From Phytopythium helicoides (lineage: Eukaryota > Oomycota > Peronosporomycetes > Pythiales > Pythiaceae), in contig JANFNE010000050.1 in NCBI GenBank assembly GCA_024867545.1, forward strand, positions 372,001 to 436,000: 64,000 nt of DNA, read 5' to 3'. Each line of letters starts with the position of its first letter. Position 1 is the stretch's first letter. Shown piece after piece: positions 1-11,503 of this stretch. The translations under genes and the position numbers were made by a program. The notes under the pieces are model-generated. The model had not been told where the DNA came from. It saw nothing but the letters and a program-made list of their open reading frames with translations, and did not search any database.

Positions 1-624
1 AGATCACGATGCAGTCCCAGTTTGCGGACGATCACTTCGACACAAGTGCTAACAGGGATCTCTTTCGAGCAGGCTGTTGTGGAGCCAACCAAAGCTGCTG
101 CCCAATGGGGAAAACTCGCGTCCAAGCCACTTGTCGTGGAGACAAAGCGGCGATCTCTAGCGTAGAGCTTGCGACGCTTGTCTCTGCGAAGTTCTTGTGG
201 TGACTCAAGCTGGTTACAGGCAGAAGGAGCCTGATGGGAAGCGCGGCTTGGCTTTCAAGTAGGAAACCCCAGCTACTCCTACAGCTATTCACGATCCCAT
301 TGCCTCCACAGATCAACACCTTCACAACCATCACACATAGAAAAGAGTAGTATGTTTATCGCGTCGATATCAATCTGATAGTGTGCTCTGCTCTTGACAC
401 TGTGCAACTTCCGAGGACCACGAGGTATGGTCATGGAGCACGGTCGGGTAAACGAATAGCAATCGGCTAATGGGACTTGAATGGAAGGCATCCGCCATTT
501 TAGCGGCAGTCTCGACACTTAGTATCGATGTGCACTGTGGGGCACAAGCGCATGGAGCCCCTGCGATTCAACTTCCGAATCAGCTGAAAAATCACGCGAC
601 AACCCACGCAAGACACTTGCTTAC
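1..624. other. Unresolved region downstream of the first gene
   Basis: Candidate acceptors on the minus strand (a TTTTTCAG near 583-590, and others) follow the donor at 624, so 3' exons of the neighbouring gene may lie here. No convincing coding block was identified; one minus-strand open stretch at 285-518 is the best candidate exon. Confidence 0.3.
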
Positions 625-1227
625 CTTTGCGAGGGAAGTCGCTGCAACACAGCGTCCATGATGTGCCGCATGGCTCGGACGTTGCTGTTGATTTCCTCGG
701 TTAACTGCAGAGTGCGCAGCTCCACAACCACAGGAAAGAACTGGGTGAATTGGCTCATGAACTCGGCGTACCTTCTCTTGAACTCGCGGACACTTTCGCG
801 TGCTTCATGCCCGCGTTGTCCAACCTTATGTCGACTCCACCAGGTCGTGCGCTTACGCGCTTGCACATAGTCGTTGAAGCTCTCGACCCTAGCGCGAACT
901 TCGGACACCAATTGACTTTGACCGTTGACGCCGCGACTGCTAATGTGTTTATCGAGCGAGGACAGGAATGCGGGAAGCAATTGAGTCATGGTCTCCCAGA
1001 TAGTCTCGGCGTCTTCATTCTCCTTGTTGGTCAGCAACATCGCACCATAGATACCAGCCGCTGGAGAGCCAAGGACAGGAACCGCCGCAATCGCCTGCTG
1101 AATTGCTGCGTGGCATACGTTTGCCATCTTGACGCGGAGATCTGGATCCTGAAAGAAAGGAAGAGAAATGAATTATGAAGGAGCTGGACGTCGGCGATGG
1201 CACTGACATTGCGAACGACGCCGTCAT
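625..1227 (-). CDS. Protein of unknown function, multi-exon, helical N-terminal region
   Basis: The main exon spans 1148 to 625. It is preceded by a good acceptor (CTTTCAG before 1148) and ends at a strong donor (GTAAGC after 625). A short first exon with ATG at 1227 fits in phase but its donor is weak. The exon encodes about 175 residues, predicted helical, beginning with a hydrophobic Ala/Gly/Pro-rich helix (AVPVLGSPAAGIYGAML) and followed by amphipathic and basic helices. This recalls the four-helix bundles of HeLo/MLKL/RPW8-type domains, but that is a resemblance only. Downstream exons toward position 1 could not be placed: every acceptor I tried reaches a stop early. The gene may therefore be short, or run off the window's left end. 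I do not recognise the family. Confidence 0.45.
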
Positions 1228-1513
1228 GATGCTCCCCGTAAAGGCAGCGGTTGCTAGTTCGCTAATTATCTTTTGAACTTATCTTCAGACTAAAAGGTTT
1301 ACAGCGTGTTTTTCAAGGCGAAACTAGGTTGCCTTTTTCTAGCAGTGGCGCGCATCCATTATGAGAGACATGTTACCATTTGCCAGACCCGATCAATGCC
1401 TCCGTGGCTTCATGCTAGTTGAACAAGTAATTCTGTTGAAACTAGCATTGATAGCTGCTGGACGTAGTTTTGCTCCCCACGATAGGTTCTCGACGCTTCC
1501 AATTAACACACAC

Positions 1514-2588
1514 CTATGGCGACACGGCGCCGATCATTCTGGTTAGCTCGTGCAGCACGGTCGGCCAATCAAATGAATCTGTATCCAGAAGCTCCCATCG
1601 AAACTTGACTCTTTGTGAAGAAGGTGCCATCCCGAGGAATCCAAGGCGACCGCAGTATACGAACGCACCCTGCACAGAAACCAAAATGCATCAGCTCCAA
1701 CTTCACACACCATACAACAGTTGGGGCAAGGTTTTCACGAACCGTACTGCTGGATCGGAGAAACAGAAACACTTTACGATTATACCTGTCGCCCTGGTTG
1801 ATGGAGGCTTCGTTACTTGGTGATCCACCGTAGAAGAGTCTTCGGTCACCGTGCTGAACTCGACACAAACTCTGTGCTGAGGCTCCACTCCCTCCAATGG
1901 GGCGGCGCAATCCACTGGAAGAGCACCGCTGTCTTTGGCATTCCGTCTGTGGGAAGTTTCACATGCGAAAACCGTTTGACGTGCTCCGCATCCTGGTCGA
2001 GCGTCACCATAAGCGCTATTGCATTCTTCCAGTGCTGGATGCAGTCATCATCACCGACAACAACTCGCCTACCAGTGCTCACAGCCATGCTCTGTAACAC
2101 TCGCTCGCAACCGATCGGGTACAGCTGACGCCCAAGCCACTTTTTATGAAATGTCCCCATGTCGATCTTGAGATCATGTGCCGCACGCGGAGCGTGAATG
2201 CCGAATCGATTGACATGGTGAGTCAGATCCACCACCGGCAGCCTCCGGCTCAGAGCTCCTGCTTCCTTCTTCATAATTTTGGCAACTTTGGCAGCTGTCG
2301 TATCCGCCCCCACGACCGATGTCCTTCGGTCTCTCTCTCTTCATGGGCTTTGGCCTTGGCGCTTCAACCTTGACTTCGATCCTCGTGGCGGTCGGCCACT
2401 GGTTGGCCATCTGCAGTCGCCGAGACTTCCTGCGCTCCACAGGCGCCGCCTGGCTCCTCGGACTTGGGCTGCGGCTGCTTCTTCGCCTTCGCCGGCAGCC
2501 TCTCGATGTTCAGCGACAGCAGCAGCGCGCGGTTGGCCGCCATGCGCTCGCGCCGCTTGGCCTCGTACGCGCTCAGCTCGTCGCTCAT
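1514..2588 (-). pseudogene. Frame-broken member of an unrecognised two-copy family (copy 1)
   Basis: From ATG 2588 the frame encodes a basic helical N-terminus (YEAKRRERMAANRALLLSLN), a Lys/Pro-rich linker, then a likely globular region (RLPVVDLTHH near 2240, HWKNAIALMVTLDQD near 2020, VLFQWIAPPHW near 1900, ELLDTDSFDW near 1580), ending at a TAG at 1514. At least two single-base insertions (near 2450 and near 2300) and one further break near 1850 disrupt the frame; the matching stretch of the copy at 2821-3826 shows the intended reading at 2450 (CCGGCGG there, CCAGGCGG here). The two copies share N-terminus, core and C-terminus, so they are tandem duplicates. The product is unknown. It may be a decayed gene or an intact gene with consensus indels. 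Confidence 0.5.
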
Positions 2589-2820
2589 CGCCACCTGCTT
2601 TTCAGATTTGGACTTTTGAACGCCACACACTCAAAAATGCCGTAATTTCAATACACGAGCACTTCAGCTGGTTTGCCCGACAAACTTCCTGCTCGACTGT
2701 ACAAGCAGCCAGCGACTTCACGACCCCCAGACATCGCAAGTGGCTTCACAAAGCGAGCATCTCGAAACCATCACCACCATGAAATTCCTAGTCTAGCCAT
2801 CTATCTATGGAGACGAGTTC

Positions 2821-3826
2821 TCACGCGCTGAGTTCGCGGAGCACTGCTTGCCAGTCGAAGCTGCCTGTGTCTAGCATCTCCCATTGAAAGGAGACTCCCT
2901 TGACGGGAGAAGTGGGCGGCTGTCTTCCCGAGAAACCCGAGCCGCCCGCAGTACACGAACGCACCCTGTGAGTCGGTCAGCACAGTATGTTAGCAGAAGA
3001 GCATATCCTCCTCCTCGAGACGCTGCAGCACGAACCATATTGCTGCGTCGGAGAAACAAAATGACTTGGTGGTCGTAGTCCTCGCCCTCGACGATGCCAT
3101 TGTCAAGGTGTCGACGTGTGATCAGTCTGCTGTCCCCGCGTCGGACACGACACAATCTCTGCACGGCAGTGCCACCGTTCTTCCACGAGGGCTGTGCGAC
3201 CCACTCAAACAGCACCGTCGTGTGTGGCATGTCGCCAGACGACGGATCGCTCAAGATATGGAACGGGTTGATGTACACTCCGTTCTGCTCGAGCGTGACC
3301 ATGAGGGTCGTCACGTTCTTCCAGTGGTGGACAACGCCAGATAGGTTGACCTCGACGTACGCGCCGGTGCTGTCGGCAATGCCCTGCAGCGGTGGCTGAC
3401 GGCCGACCGGAACAGCTGTCTGCCCAGCCACTGCATCGTGGAACGTGGCCAAGTCCGCCTCGAGCTCCTGCGTCCGCGCGGTGCGGCTTCTTGTAGTACT
3501 GCAGGTGCGTCAGGTCGACCGTGGGCAGGCGCAGCGCGACGCACCAGCTCCGCCTGCAACTCCCTCTTGCTCTTCTTCTTCTGCTTCGAGGGCCTTCCCG
3601 CCGCCTTCCTCGCCCTGACTTCGCGCACCACCTGAGCGCGCCGTGATCAGTCGCCAGTCGCCGCTGACTTCCTGCGCTCCACAGGCGCCGCCGGCTCCTC
3701 AGACTTGGGCTGCGGCCGCTTCTTCGCCTTGGCCGGCAGCTTCTCGATGTTCAGCGACAGCAGCAGCGCGCGGTTGGCCGCCATGCGCTCGCGCCGCTTG
3801 GCTTCGTACGCGCTCAGCTCGGCCAT
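2821..3826 (-). pseudogene. Frame-broken member of the same family (copy 2)
   Basis: ATG 3826 opens the same basic N-terminus (ELSAYEAKRRERMAANRALL) as copy 1. The middle reads through three frames: a Lys-rich stretch near 3600, a RLPTVDLTHLQYYKKP block near 3500, then the conserved core (HHWKNVTTLMVTLEQNG near 3320, VLFEWVAQPSW near 3200), and the C-terminus FQWEMLDTGSFDW ending in TGA at 2821. An intron near 3630-3660 is possible (CTCAG acceptor), but frame slips near 3478 and 3430 are not explained by introns. It stands head to head with GAA1, about 200 bp away. I do not recognise the family; a nuclear or nucleic-acid role is only suggested by the basic N-terminus. Confidence 0.5.
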
Positions 3827-4028
3827 TCCCGCCAAGTCAACCTTTGAAGGTCAACGAGTGAGGTGGCGGGTCGGCGGGCCGGGTTTATGATTCCTCTCTA
3901 CCGGGTTCAGTGGGGCTGTAAATGATAGGGTAATGTATGAAACAGTCCGGGTTGGATGCACTTGACCTGCTTTCGACCCGGAGACTCGACCCGCCCGTGA
4001 AGTGGCGACGATCCAACAGCAGATCGAG

Positions 4029-6604
4029 ATGGCGGACGCGACGAAGACGCCGCGCGCGCGGCGTGCGCTGCTGCGCGTCGGGGCGGCCGTGGGGCGGCGC
4101 GCGCTCTCTTTGTGGTGACTAAGCACTCTTTTCTGCATGTGGAGCGAGTCTCCGCGCTCGAATTAACGCCATATTGGCTGCGTGGTGGCTGCAGTTGGGC
4201 GACGTACGCGCTAGGCGTGCTGTGGGTGCTGCTGCACCCCGTGGTGACCGTGTCGACCGGTAGGCGCGCGCTTCACCACTGGGGGAATTGAGAGGGAGGA
4301 GTGGTTGTCTTAATGGCCGCACGGTGTGCAGGCGAGCTTAAGTGCAGAGGGACGTACATGTCGGAGAACGCGCTGCTGATCGACCAGATTGAGGCGCGCA
4401 GCGGCAACAAGGAGGTACGCCCATCGCTTCTGCTGTCCCTGGTGATCAATGAAAATACTGACTGTTGTGATTATTGTGTGTCTGGCAGGTGCAGGCGGCG
4501 CGCACCTACCACCGAGCGCTGGCGGAGCTGGCGGGGGACGATGGTGGCTGCGGCGCCAACTGCTCGCACGTCGTGGACTGGATCTACGAGCAGCTCGGAG
4601 CACTCAATCGCGTCGACGCGTACATGCAAAAGTTCTGGGATCCCAGCGCTGGGGTTGAGCGCACCAATATCTACGGGATCCTGCGGGCGTCGCCGCTGGC
4701 TGACGGAAAGGTAGAGTTTTTATTTTGCAGTGGTTGTGTATCCTCCTGCTAATGAGCTCTGCAGGAGTCAATTGTCCTTGTGGCACACTACCGCAATGCA
4801 GGGCGAGCCAATGGAGAGACCTCGAGCGTTGCTATGGGGCTCGCGTTGCTTCAGTATCTTGCGCAAGCCAAGTGGCTCGCCAAAGACATCGTGCTTCTCG
4901 TTGCAGATGGTATGTGTCGTCGCCAGGTATTTAATTTGGCTGAAGCTTTACAGTTTCCTCGTGAACGACATTTTCTATGAACTGTAGATGGAAAGCTCGA
5001 TGGGACAGATGGCTTCGCTCCTGGCACGGACGCATGGCTGCGCGCCTATCATTTAAACCCAACTGATATTGGCGGCGTCAAGAACACACTTGTGGATCGT
5101 GCGGGGTTGATTCGCGCTGCTATCAGTATCGAGTCCCTCCCAAACACTCGTGCCATCAACGCTGTCGGCATATATGCTGCTGGAACGAATGGACAGCTGC
5201 CGAACTTGGACCTCATCAACACCGCGGTACGTGCTTTGCGGCAACAGGGCATCCCAGCTGTGCTCGATCGACGCAACATGAAGCCTTCAGATCCCAGAAC
5301 TGAGGACAGAGATTTGTTGGATATATCCATTGAGTCAGCTGCATCGTTGAGCAACGCAGTGGTGAAGACTGTCATTCCGGAAAAAGAGCAAGCGATGCGC
5401 GACTACATCACAAGCCTCGGAGGGATGCTGCGCTTTATGAAAACCCTCGCTACAGGTCCATCGGGTCTCCACGCAAGCTTTATCGGCTATAATATTGACG
5501 CCATCACCCTCAGCTTCGATCGGGAACGGTCAGACCCAGCCAGGCGACACGTGACTATTCGCGACGGCCTTCGTGCTATCGAGCTTGTCGTTCGTGCGCT
5601 CAGCAACCTGGAAGAAAAGCTGCACCAGTCATTTTTCCTGTATGTGCTGCCAAGTCCCACTACGTTCGTGTCTGTCGGCGAGTACTATTATCCAGTGGCT
5701 CTGGCTGTATCGCCAGCCATCGCCCACCTGCTTACATTGGCAAGCAAGACAGTGGGCATGCGCATCGCTTTTGCTCTTGTATCGCTGGTAATCGTGGAGG
5801 CGCTATGTGGGCTACTTTTGATAGCAGTGACTCCAGTGCTAAAGCAACAGCAATGGCTCCTTCTTCTTGCTGTGACAGCCGTAGAGCTGATCATCGTATT
5901 GATTATCCGGGAGCTTCGGTCATTTGATGTCTTTTCTGGATGCACCGAGATTGCGGACTGGAAGCAGCGCGTTCAAGCGTATGAAGCTGAGGCAAACCAA
6001 GTGAAGTCCGGGAGTGATGCGAAAGAGCAGCAAAGAGAACAGCCTCATTTTAGCGGATTCCAAGATTCTGGGTGGCGAGCACTGAAGTTGGTTACGATGG
6101 CGCTACTCGTGTACGTGGGGAAGGCGAGGTGTAGACACCACGTCAAGCGATTATTGACAAAAACATGTTTGAAACAGGTATGCGCACTGCATCCTCGGCA
6201 TCTTGAACTACCCGATGGCGCTATTTTGCGCCATTTTCACGGCACATTTCGCTCGCATCGTACCTGCTTCGAATGTCTCTTTTACGAAGAACCTAGCGCA
6301 TGGAGCATGGCTCCTGCTCTCATCTCCTCTTGCATTGTTCACTGTCGCTAATATCGTCGATTACCAAGGTGCGAAACATTGCTATGCACATTTGATGTGA
6401 AGATATTTTCACCTTCACTTGTTTGGTCAATTAGGATGCCACGAGACGCTTCTGTACCTCGTCAACAGCTTCTCAAGTCGCATCAACCTGCTGGCTCTAC
6501 CATATGTGTGTCTGCTGTACGTCCCTGTGCACGCTTTTTCACTCACCATTTGGCTCTTCGACGCGCACCCCCGCGCTTCGACGACACGTGTGAAGCAAGA
6601 CTGA
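4029..6604 (+). CDS. GPAA1: GPI transamidase component GAA1/GPAA1
   Basis: Subunit of the ER-membrane GPI transamidase that attaches GPI anchors to proteins. Seven introns with GT-AG ends give a continuous frame: exon 1 from ATG 4029 ends at a donor near 4117; exon 2 is a hydrophobic segment (about 4194-4258) serving as the N-terminal membrane anchor; further exons start near 4332, 4490, 4764, 4988, 6181 and 6435. The luminal part has the M28-peptidase-like features typical of GAA1 (SIVLVAHYRNAGRANGETSS near 4770, LLVADDGKLDGTDGF across the intron near 4911-4987, and a serine-rich Ile/Glu block near 5110). The C-terminal third holds several hydrophobic helices (about 5690-5930 and 6190-6590), matching the multi-pass topology of the family. 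At 6107 a GTACGT donor restores phase. The stop is TGA at 6602-6604. No frame breaks were found. Confidence 0.87.
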
Positions 6605-6952
6605 GACAGTAACACGTCAACACGATGAAAGAAGAGCTGTCGATTTCCATCCCTACCTGTACGTTATTCTCTTCACGTTGAGAACTTGTTGAGTAGCTCT
6701 GCGCCTCGTTGGGGAGTGGGTTCAAGCCGAAGTTGGTAGCAGTTCGCTGAAACTTGCTCATACACTCGAAGGCGTGCGCAACCATAGTCAACGAGTCGCT
6801 TCCAGACCATTGGTACTGTCTTGGGCTGTACAGTAAAGTGTTTCTTCATGCGAGTGTGCATGTTGCGCACGGATTTTTCGAACTAGATCGATGTAGATTG
6901 GATACGCGCTATCAGCCCATCATGACACAACCAACACTGCACAACCAGAGCT
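6605..6952. other. Convergent 3' intergenic region
   Basis: The 3' flanks of GAA1 (+) and SEC3 (-) meet here. No coding potential, RNA gene or repeat was seen. Confidence 0.5.
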
Positions 6953-9900
6953 TCAACGCACCGACGGCGCAATAACCTCTAGAACTTTACGAACATCTTG
7001 ACGAGGCGTGTGGTACTGAATCTCTTGTGCTGGAAGTGTTGCTAGTAGCTCTTCTAGCCTTGCAAAGAGCGGCTAAACCAAATGATGCACATTGTAAGTG
7101 GTGAAATCAGTACAGTCAGTCATTGATCAAGCTTGTACTCGTACCTCAAGCTGCTTGAATTCGTATACCCAGATGTAAGCAACATATCGACCTGCGCTTT
7201 CCTCGAACTTAATTCGTGTTTGAGAAGCATACTGCCCAAGAGGCAAATCAGGCGATCCGTTGATACTGAGAAGCTTCTCGCTGATAAAGAAGTAGTTCTC
7301 TGTCGACAATGATGGTTTTTATCAATCCCAGTTGCAAAGATCGCATCAGGCAGAGTCGCAAAGAGGCATACCAAGGCGAACAAGCGACGCATACTTCGGC
7401 TTGCTGTCGGCAACTTTTTCGAGCCATTGAATCGTGGCTGGCATGATGCGGTGATATATCGTTGCGAGTGTACTGTCATCCGTTTTACCGCATACGCTTT
7501 CTTCCAGTCGCCCAACCATCGTCTGCCACACACCAGCAGTGTCAAGATTTATACGAATCTGCACAGCTTACGACTGCAATACCTACCATTGTCTTTTGAA
7601 TGGGGCTTAGCACGCCGACCATACGTGTATCTGGGTGGTGGTTGTTGATCCAAATCTCCTGCATCTCACAACATTCTAGTCAGAGGCAATAGCTCAGTGC
7701 AGGGAGTGAGGGAGAAAACGCATACCTGATCCTCTGTGAACTTGATAAGCACTCGCTTCATCTGGAGCTGGAAGGTTACGACTGTGTTGAACAAGAACTC
7801 GCTCTGGTCGCGATATGTATCGAGTTGACCATTAACAAGCACCACCAGGGCGAGGGCGTCCAATACATTGCGAGCAGTGGCAGCCTCACCAAAGTCGATC
7901 ATTCGCTTCAGCATTTTGTCGAACACAGCATCCATGACACTGGAAAGTTCTTCGGGCTCCACTTTGGTATTACAGTCTGGGAAGAATAGCGAAGAAATCA
8001 ACTCTTGCTCGCGCAATATAATCGGGATGATGTGATCTAAAGCCTGTTGCATCAGCGCGGACGCACCAAGAGCGTCACCTAGGTGGGTTGATGAAAGGTG
8101 GAAGCTCCATGACTGTAATGCCTGTGGCTTGCTGAAGTGGTGCTTCGAATTCTTGGGTAACTTGTCTTTCAAACAACGGAACAGCGACTGCACATGAGGG
8201 TTGTACACTGCTGCTGTGTTCTTGGCGTAGATTGAACGCAGAGCAATCACTACTTGCGGATCAAGAGATAAAAGGCGGACCATTAGTGGCTGGTACATTC
8301 TGACTAGGTTGTGGAAGTGCTCGTTTGTAAAGCTCCAATCCATTTCGCGCACGGGCTCGGTCTCAAATGATGTAATCGCGCGGCTAAATCGCGACGACTC
8401 GATAGATCCTCGTGCAATGATTGATGATGACGACGAATTCGCTGATGAAACATCTCGAGACTCGCGTGTTGCGCTCATGGCAATTCGAGTCCGAGAAGGG
8501 GGAGATAATGAAGATGAGCCTCCAGCTCGAGCTGCAGCTTGTGCCATGGACTGTGCAGTCCACTGCCGCATTTTACGCTGCAGCAAAGCATCAAAGGCAG
8601 CGCAAAGTTTGTCGTTGAATCCCCGAACCAGTTTTGCTAGTTCATCTCCACGCGCACGGAAGGCAGCCATCTCGCTTGCTGGATACTCCTTTGTCGATTT
8701 GATTGCCTCATCGACACATTTTAGCATGGCTAGTGTCGCTTTCAGTTGATCGTCTACCTCTTTCTTGACTGACGGTGCCAATGATAACAGCATTGGACTG
8801 CTGTTTGCACCATCACCATTATCTGTTGCATCGTCAGGAAAAATGGCGATAGGTTTTAGAAGCACTCCCATTTGTTCCCGTCCGATCTCGACGCGTGCCA
8901 TCATTGCTTCAAGCGCTTCTTGGAGAGTAACACTGTTTCGAAAGTGAACCTCGAGCTGGTTGTTAAGCGCCTCGAAGTGCATCATGTTCGCAGATGTCTG
9001 CTGCAGAAACTCGTCTGACTCATCTGTCCATTGCTGTGTTTGCGCTACTCGTAGCTGAAACGAGTCGATAGCCGCTACGATTCGGTCAACCGCGGTGGTG
9101 GTGCTACTTGTGCCCCCATGTCCAACACCTTCATTCAATGGGGTAGGTTGACTCTGTCCTTCGAACGAGAGGAGGAACGAGATGTTTTCATCCTCAAGCC
9201 CGCGCAATTTTCGTCGCAGGTTATCCTCAATTGAGCCCAAGTGAGCGTCGGCCCAGTTGATGTTAGCCAATAACGCGTCGGCATCCGCATTCTCGGCATC
9301 TGTCAGCCGCACGTTTGCTCCTGTAATACCTCGTTTCTCAGTTGACTCACCCTCTCGTTTAGAGATTGCACCTGGCGAACCATCGAGAGTATCAGCAATA
9401 TTGCTGCCGCCCTCTCGCTGGTTATCGTTTTCCTCATCCTCCAATCGCTGCTTCTTGACCGTCGCCTAGAACATTGAGGTGAGCTTTTGAGGATGTGAAA
9501 GCTGCATATTTGCACTCGAGTAGATTGGCCCGTACCATATGATCAAGAAGGTCAACATCGATACCATACTTTTTTTGCAAATTGAGCAAAAGTGCAGTCT
9601 CGTGGAGATCCTCCAGATTGAATCGCAGTAGACGTGGTAGCATTTTCTGATGTTTCAGCACTATTAGTCAGTTTGTTGGCTTTCCGGCTTCAGAAAGTCA
9701 GACTAACCTTTTGCTCGACGGCGAGCGCGCACAGGCTCCACAGAAACTCTAGCATGGCTGTTTTACTCTCCCGGTCGTCAACCAGCCATTGCCATGGTGC
9801 ATCCTCTCCGTCAAAGAAGAGCGAGAAGGAGCCGCGCTTCTTCTCGGACGTGAGTCCGTTGTTCTCGATCACGTCCAGCCTCCCGATGTCCCACGACTGG

Positions 9901-10211
9901 CGCAACTCGACCGCGAGCGAGCGCAGGAACTGCATGTAGTGCAGCTGAGCCGTGGGATTTGCTCCATCCTGTACGCTCACACAGAGGATGTAGTACTTGC
10001 TGGGCCCACCGGACGACGCGAACAGCCGCTTGTTGGCCAGTGACACCTTGCGCTTCTGCACCTGAACGAAGCTGTAGACGCGCGCGCGCCTCGCCGTCGG
10101 TGCCTGCTTGGACCTGAAAAATGTGTGCAGTGTGTTGCGCACGTCCTCGCGAGACACGCCGCTCAGTGTCGTGGCCGCCGCCGCCGCCGGTAGCACCTTG
10201 GCAGGCTCCAT
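6953..10211 (-). CDS. SEC3: Exocyst complex component SEC3
   Basis: Exocyst subunit that marks the plasma membrane for tethering of secretory vesicles. The first clear exon (10211 to about 9710) carries the Sec3 N-terminal PH-like lipid/GTPase-binding region (KYYILCVSVQ, LRQSWDIGRLDVIE, FDGEDAPWQWLV). A short second exon (about 9645-9538) contains LEDLHETALLLNLQKKYGID. The large third exon (about 9466-7736, roughly 575 codons) holds coiled-coil segments and the Sec3 C-terminal helical region. Small exons continue the frame near 7660-7590, 7570-7370, 7310-7150 and 7075-6953, ending at TGA 6953. All introns are short GT-AG. An acceptor-like CAATAG at about 10257 keeps the frame open upstream of the ATG, so one more 5' exon is possible. 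The frame is intact. Confidence 0.85.
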
Positions 10212-11503
10212 GAGCTCCTCGAAGCGATGGATCTTGAAGAGACGTAGAGGATCCTATTGGAGTGGGCCACATATCTGATATCGATTTGGACAGGGTAATG
10301 TTGCATATTTCTGTTCGATTTGCAACGGTTGTCGCGTCGCGAAGAGTGGGCTGATGCCTGTAGACGATGGGCTTCCACTCGTCTTCGTCATAAAGAAGAA
10401 GAGTTTCGAGACTGCGATCGATGGATTCGTATTGTGGGTGTGCGGGCCAAACTTTTGGAACTCCAAGTCCAATGCGTGTGCTACTGTGGCACAATGCTTG
10501 CTGGTGTGAATTGGATCCGAGCCTGCTGGCCACTCGTTCCCGCAGAGGCGGTCGGTGGTGTGGCGTGGGGGGCTTTGCAGCACACTGGTTGCCATCCTCA
10601 CGTTGACTTGAGGAGCCGGTTGCTGCCATTTAGTCACGAGCACGCCAAACCTGCTGTCTGCGGGTCCAGAGACACCGCACTTTATCTCATCAAGGTTCAA
10701 GTGACCAGATGTCTCCGCTACTTTACGAGGTGCGCAGCGTTGCGACTTGCAACTCGCATGCAATCGGCGAGTGAGGCACTGTTCGACCGTACGAATTTGC
10801 AAGCGAGTCAAAGCAGCTCAGGATGTCTGGCGTCACCAACAAAAAAATACACCACGCCAATGCCGTGGACCTGTGACTGCCTGACAAAATTCGGTGAATG
10901 CATGGCCAACTCGACGATTACCAGACTGTACGGTGCGGGATTCAAGCTTCGTGAGCCTCTTACAGGTCCAGCGGTGACAAGGCCGGATCAGATGGCGACC
11001 GTCAAGCAGGCACACTTTAGCCTCTAGCACATTGCAAAACCTATCGGCTCATGCAGTCCGAATCCTTTCCTGGAAAAAGTTTGCAGGCAGTGATCTAGGC
11101 GTGCTATGAGGTGTTGCAGGCGGCCAAATGTTGCTAACGTCAAGTCCACGTCCCTACAGGTGGATGAGACCTTGGTGCCTGTTTTCGCGGTGGATTCTCA
11201 AGCACATACTCAAGCCAACATGTCGAGGTTCGGAGCCCGGCTATGCTGACTTCATCGCGTTTGTCTCGCCCGCAGTCTTCACCTCCGCCGTCGCCGTGCT
11301 CACGCTCTGTCCGTGTCGCGCGGTCGTCGGTGGCTCGCATCCACGCTGCTCCTGCCTGATTTGCGAGCTCCTCCATCGGAGCTCAACAAACGCCGAGGCT
11401 GCTTGCAACCGCACGGCAGAACTCGATTCGCCATCTTTCACTCAGTCGCTCTCGCGTCCGAGTACCTTCCTGTGCATTTGCCCTCCCCTCTCTCCCCTTC
11501 GCC
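10212..11503. other. Intergenic region with unresolved coding potential
   Basis: Open stretches overlap on both strands between 10254 and 11027. The minus-strand one directly upstream of SEC3 (10257-10620) contains a protein-like piece (LLLYDEDEWKPIVYRHQPT) that might be an upstream exon of SEC3 or a separate small gene, but I cannot assign it. The last 400 bp are the upstream region of the first RNase T2 gene and include an Inr-like TTCACTCA at about 11437 (7 of 8 bases of the oomycete YTCANTYY consensus). Confidence 0.35.

Noticed and set aside
10320..11027. A 235-codon plus-strand open frame upstream of SEC3
   Set aside because: No motif, Cys/Trp-rich low-quality composition and overlap with an equally long minus-strand frame. 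It was kept only as unresolved sequence.
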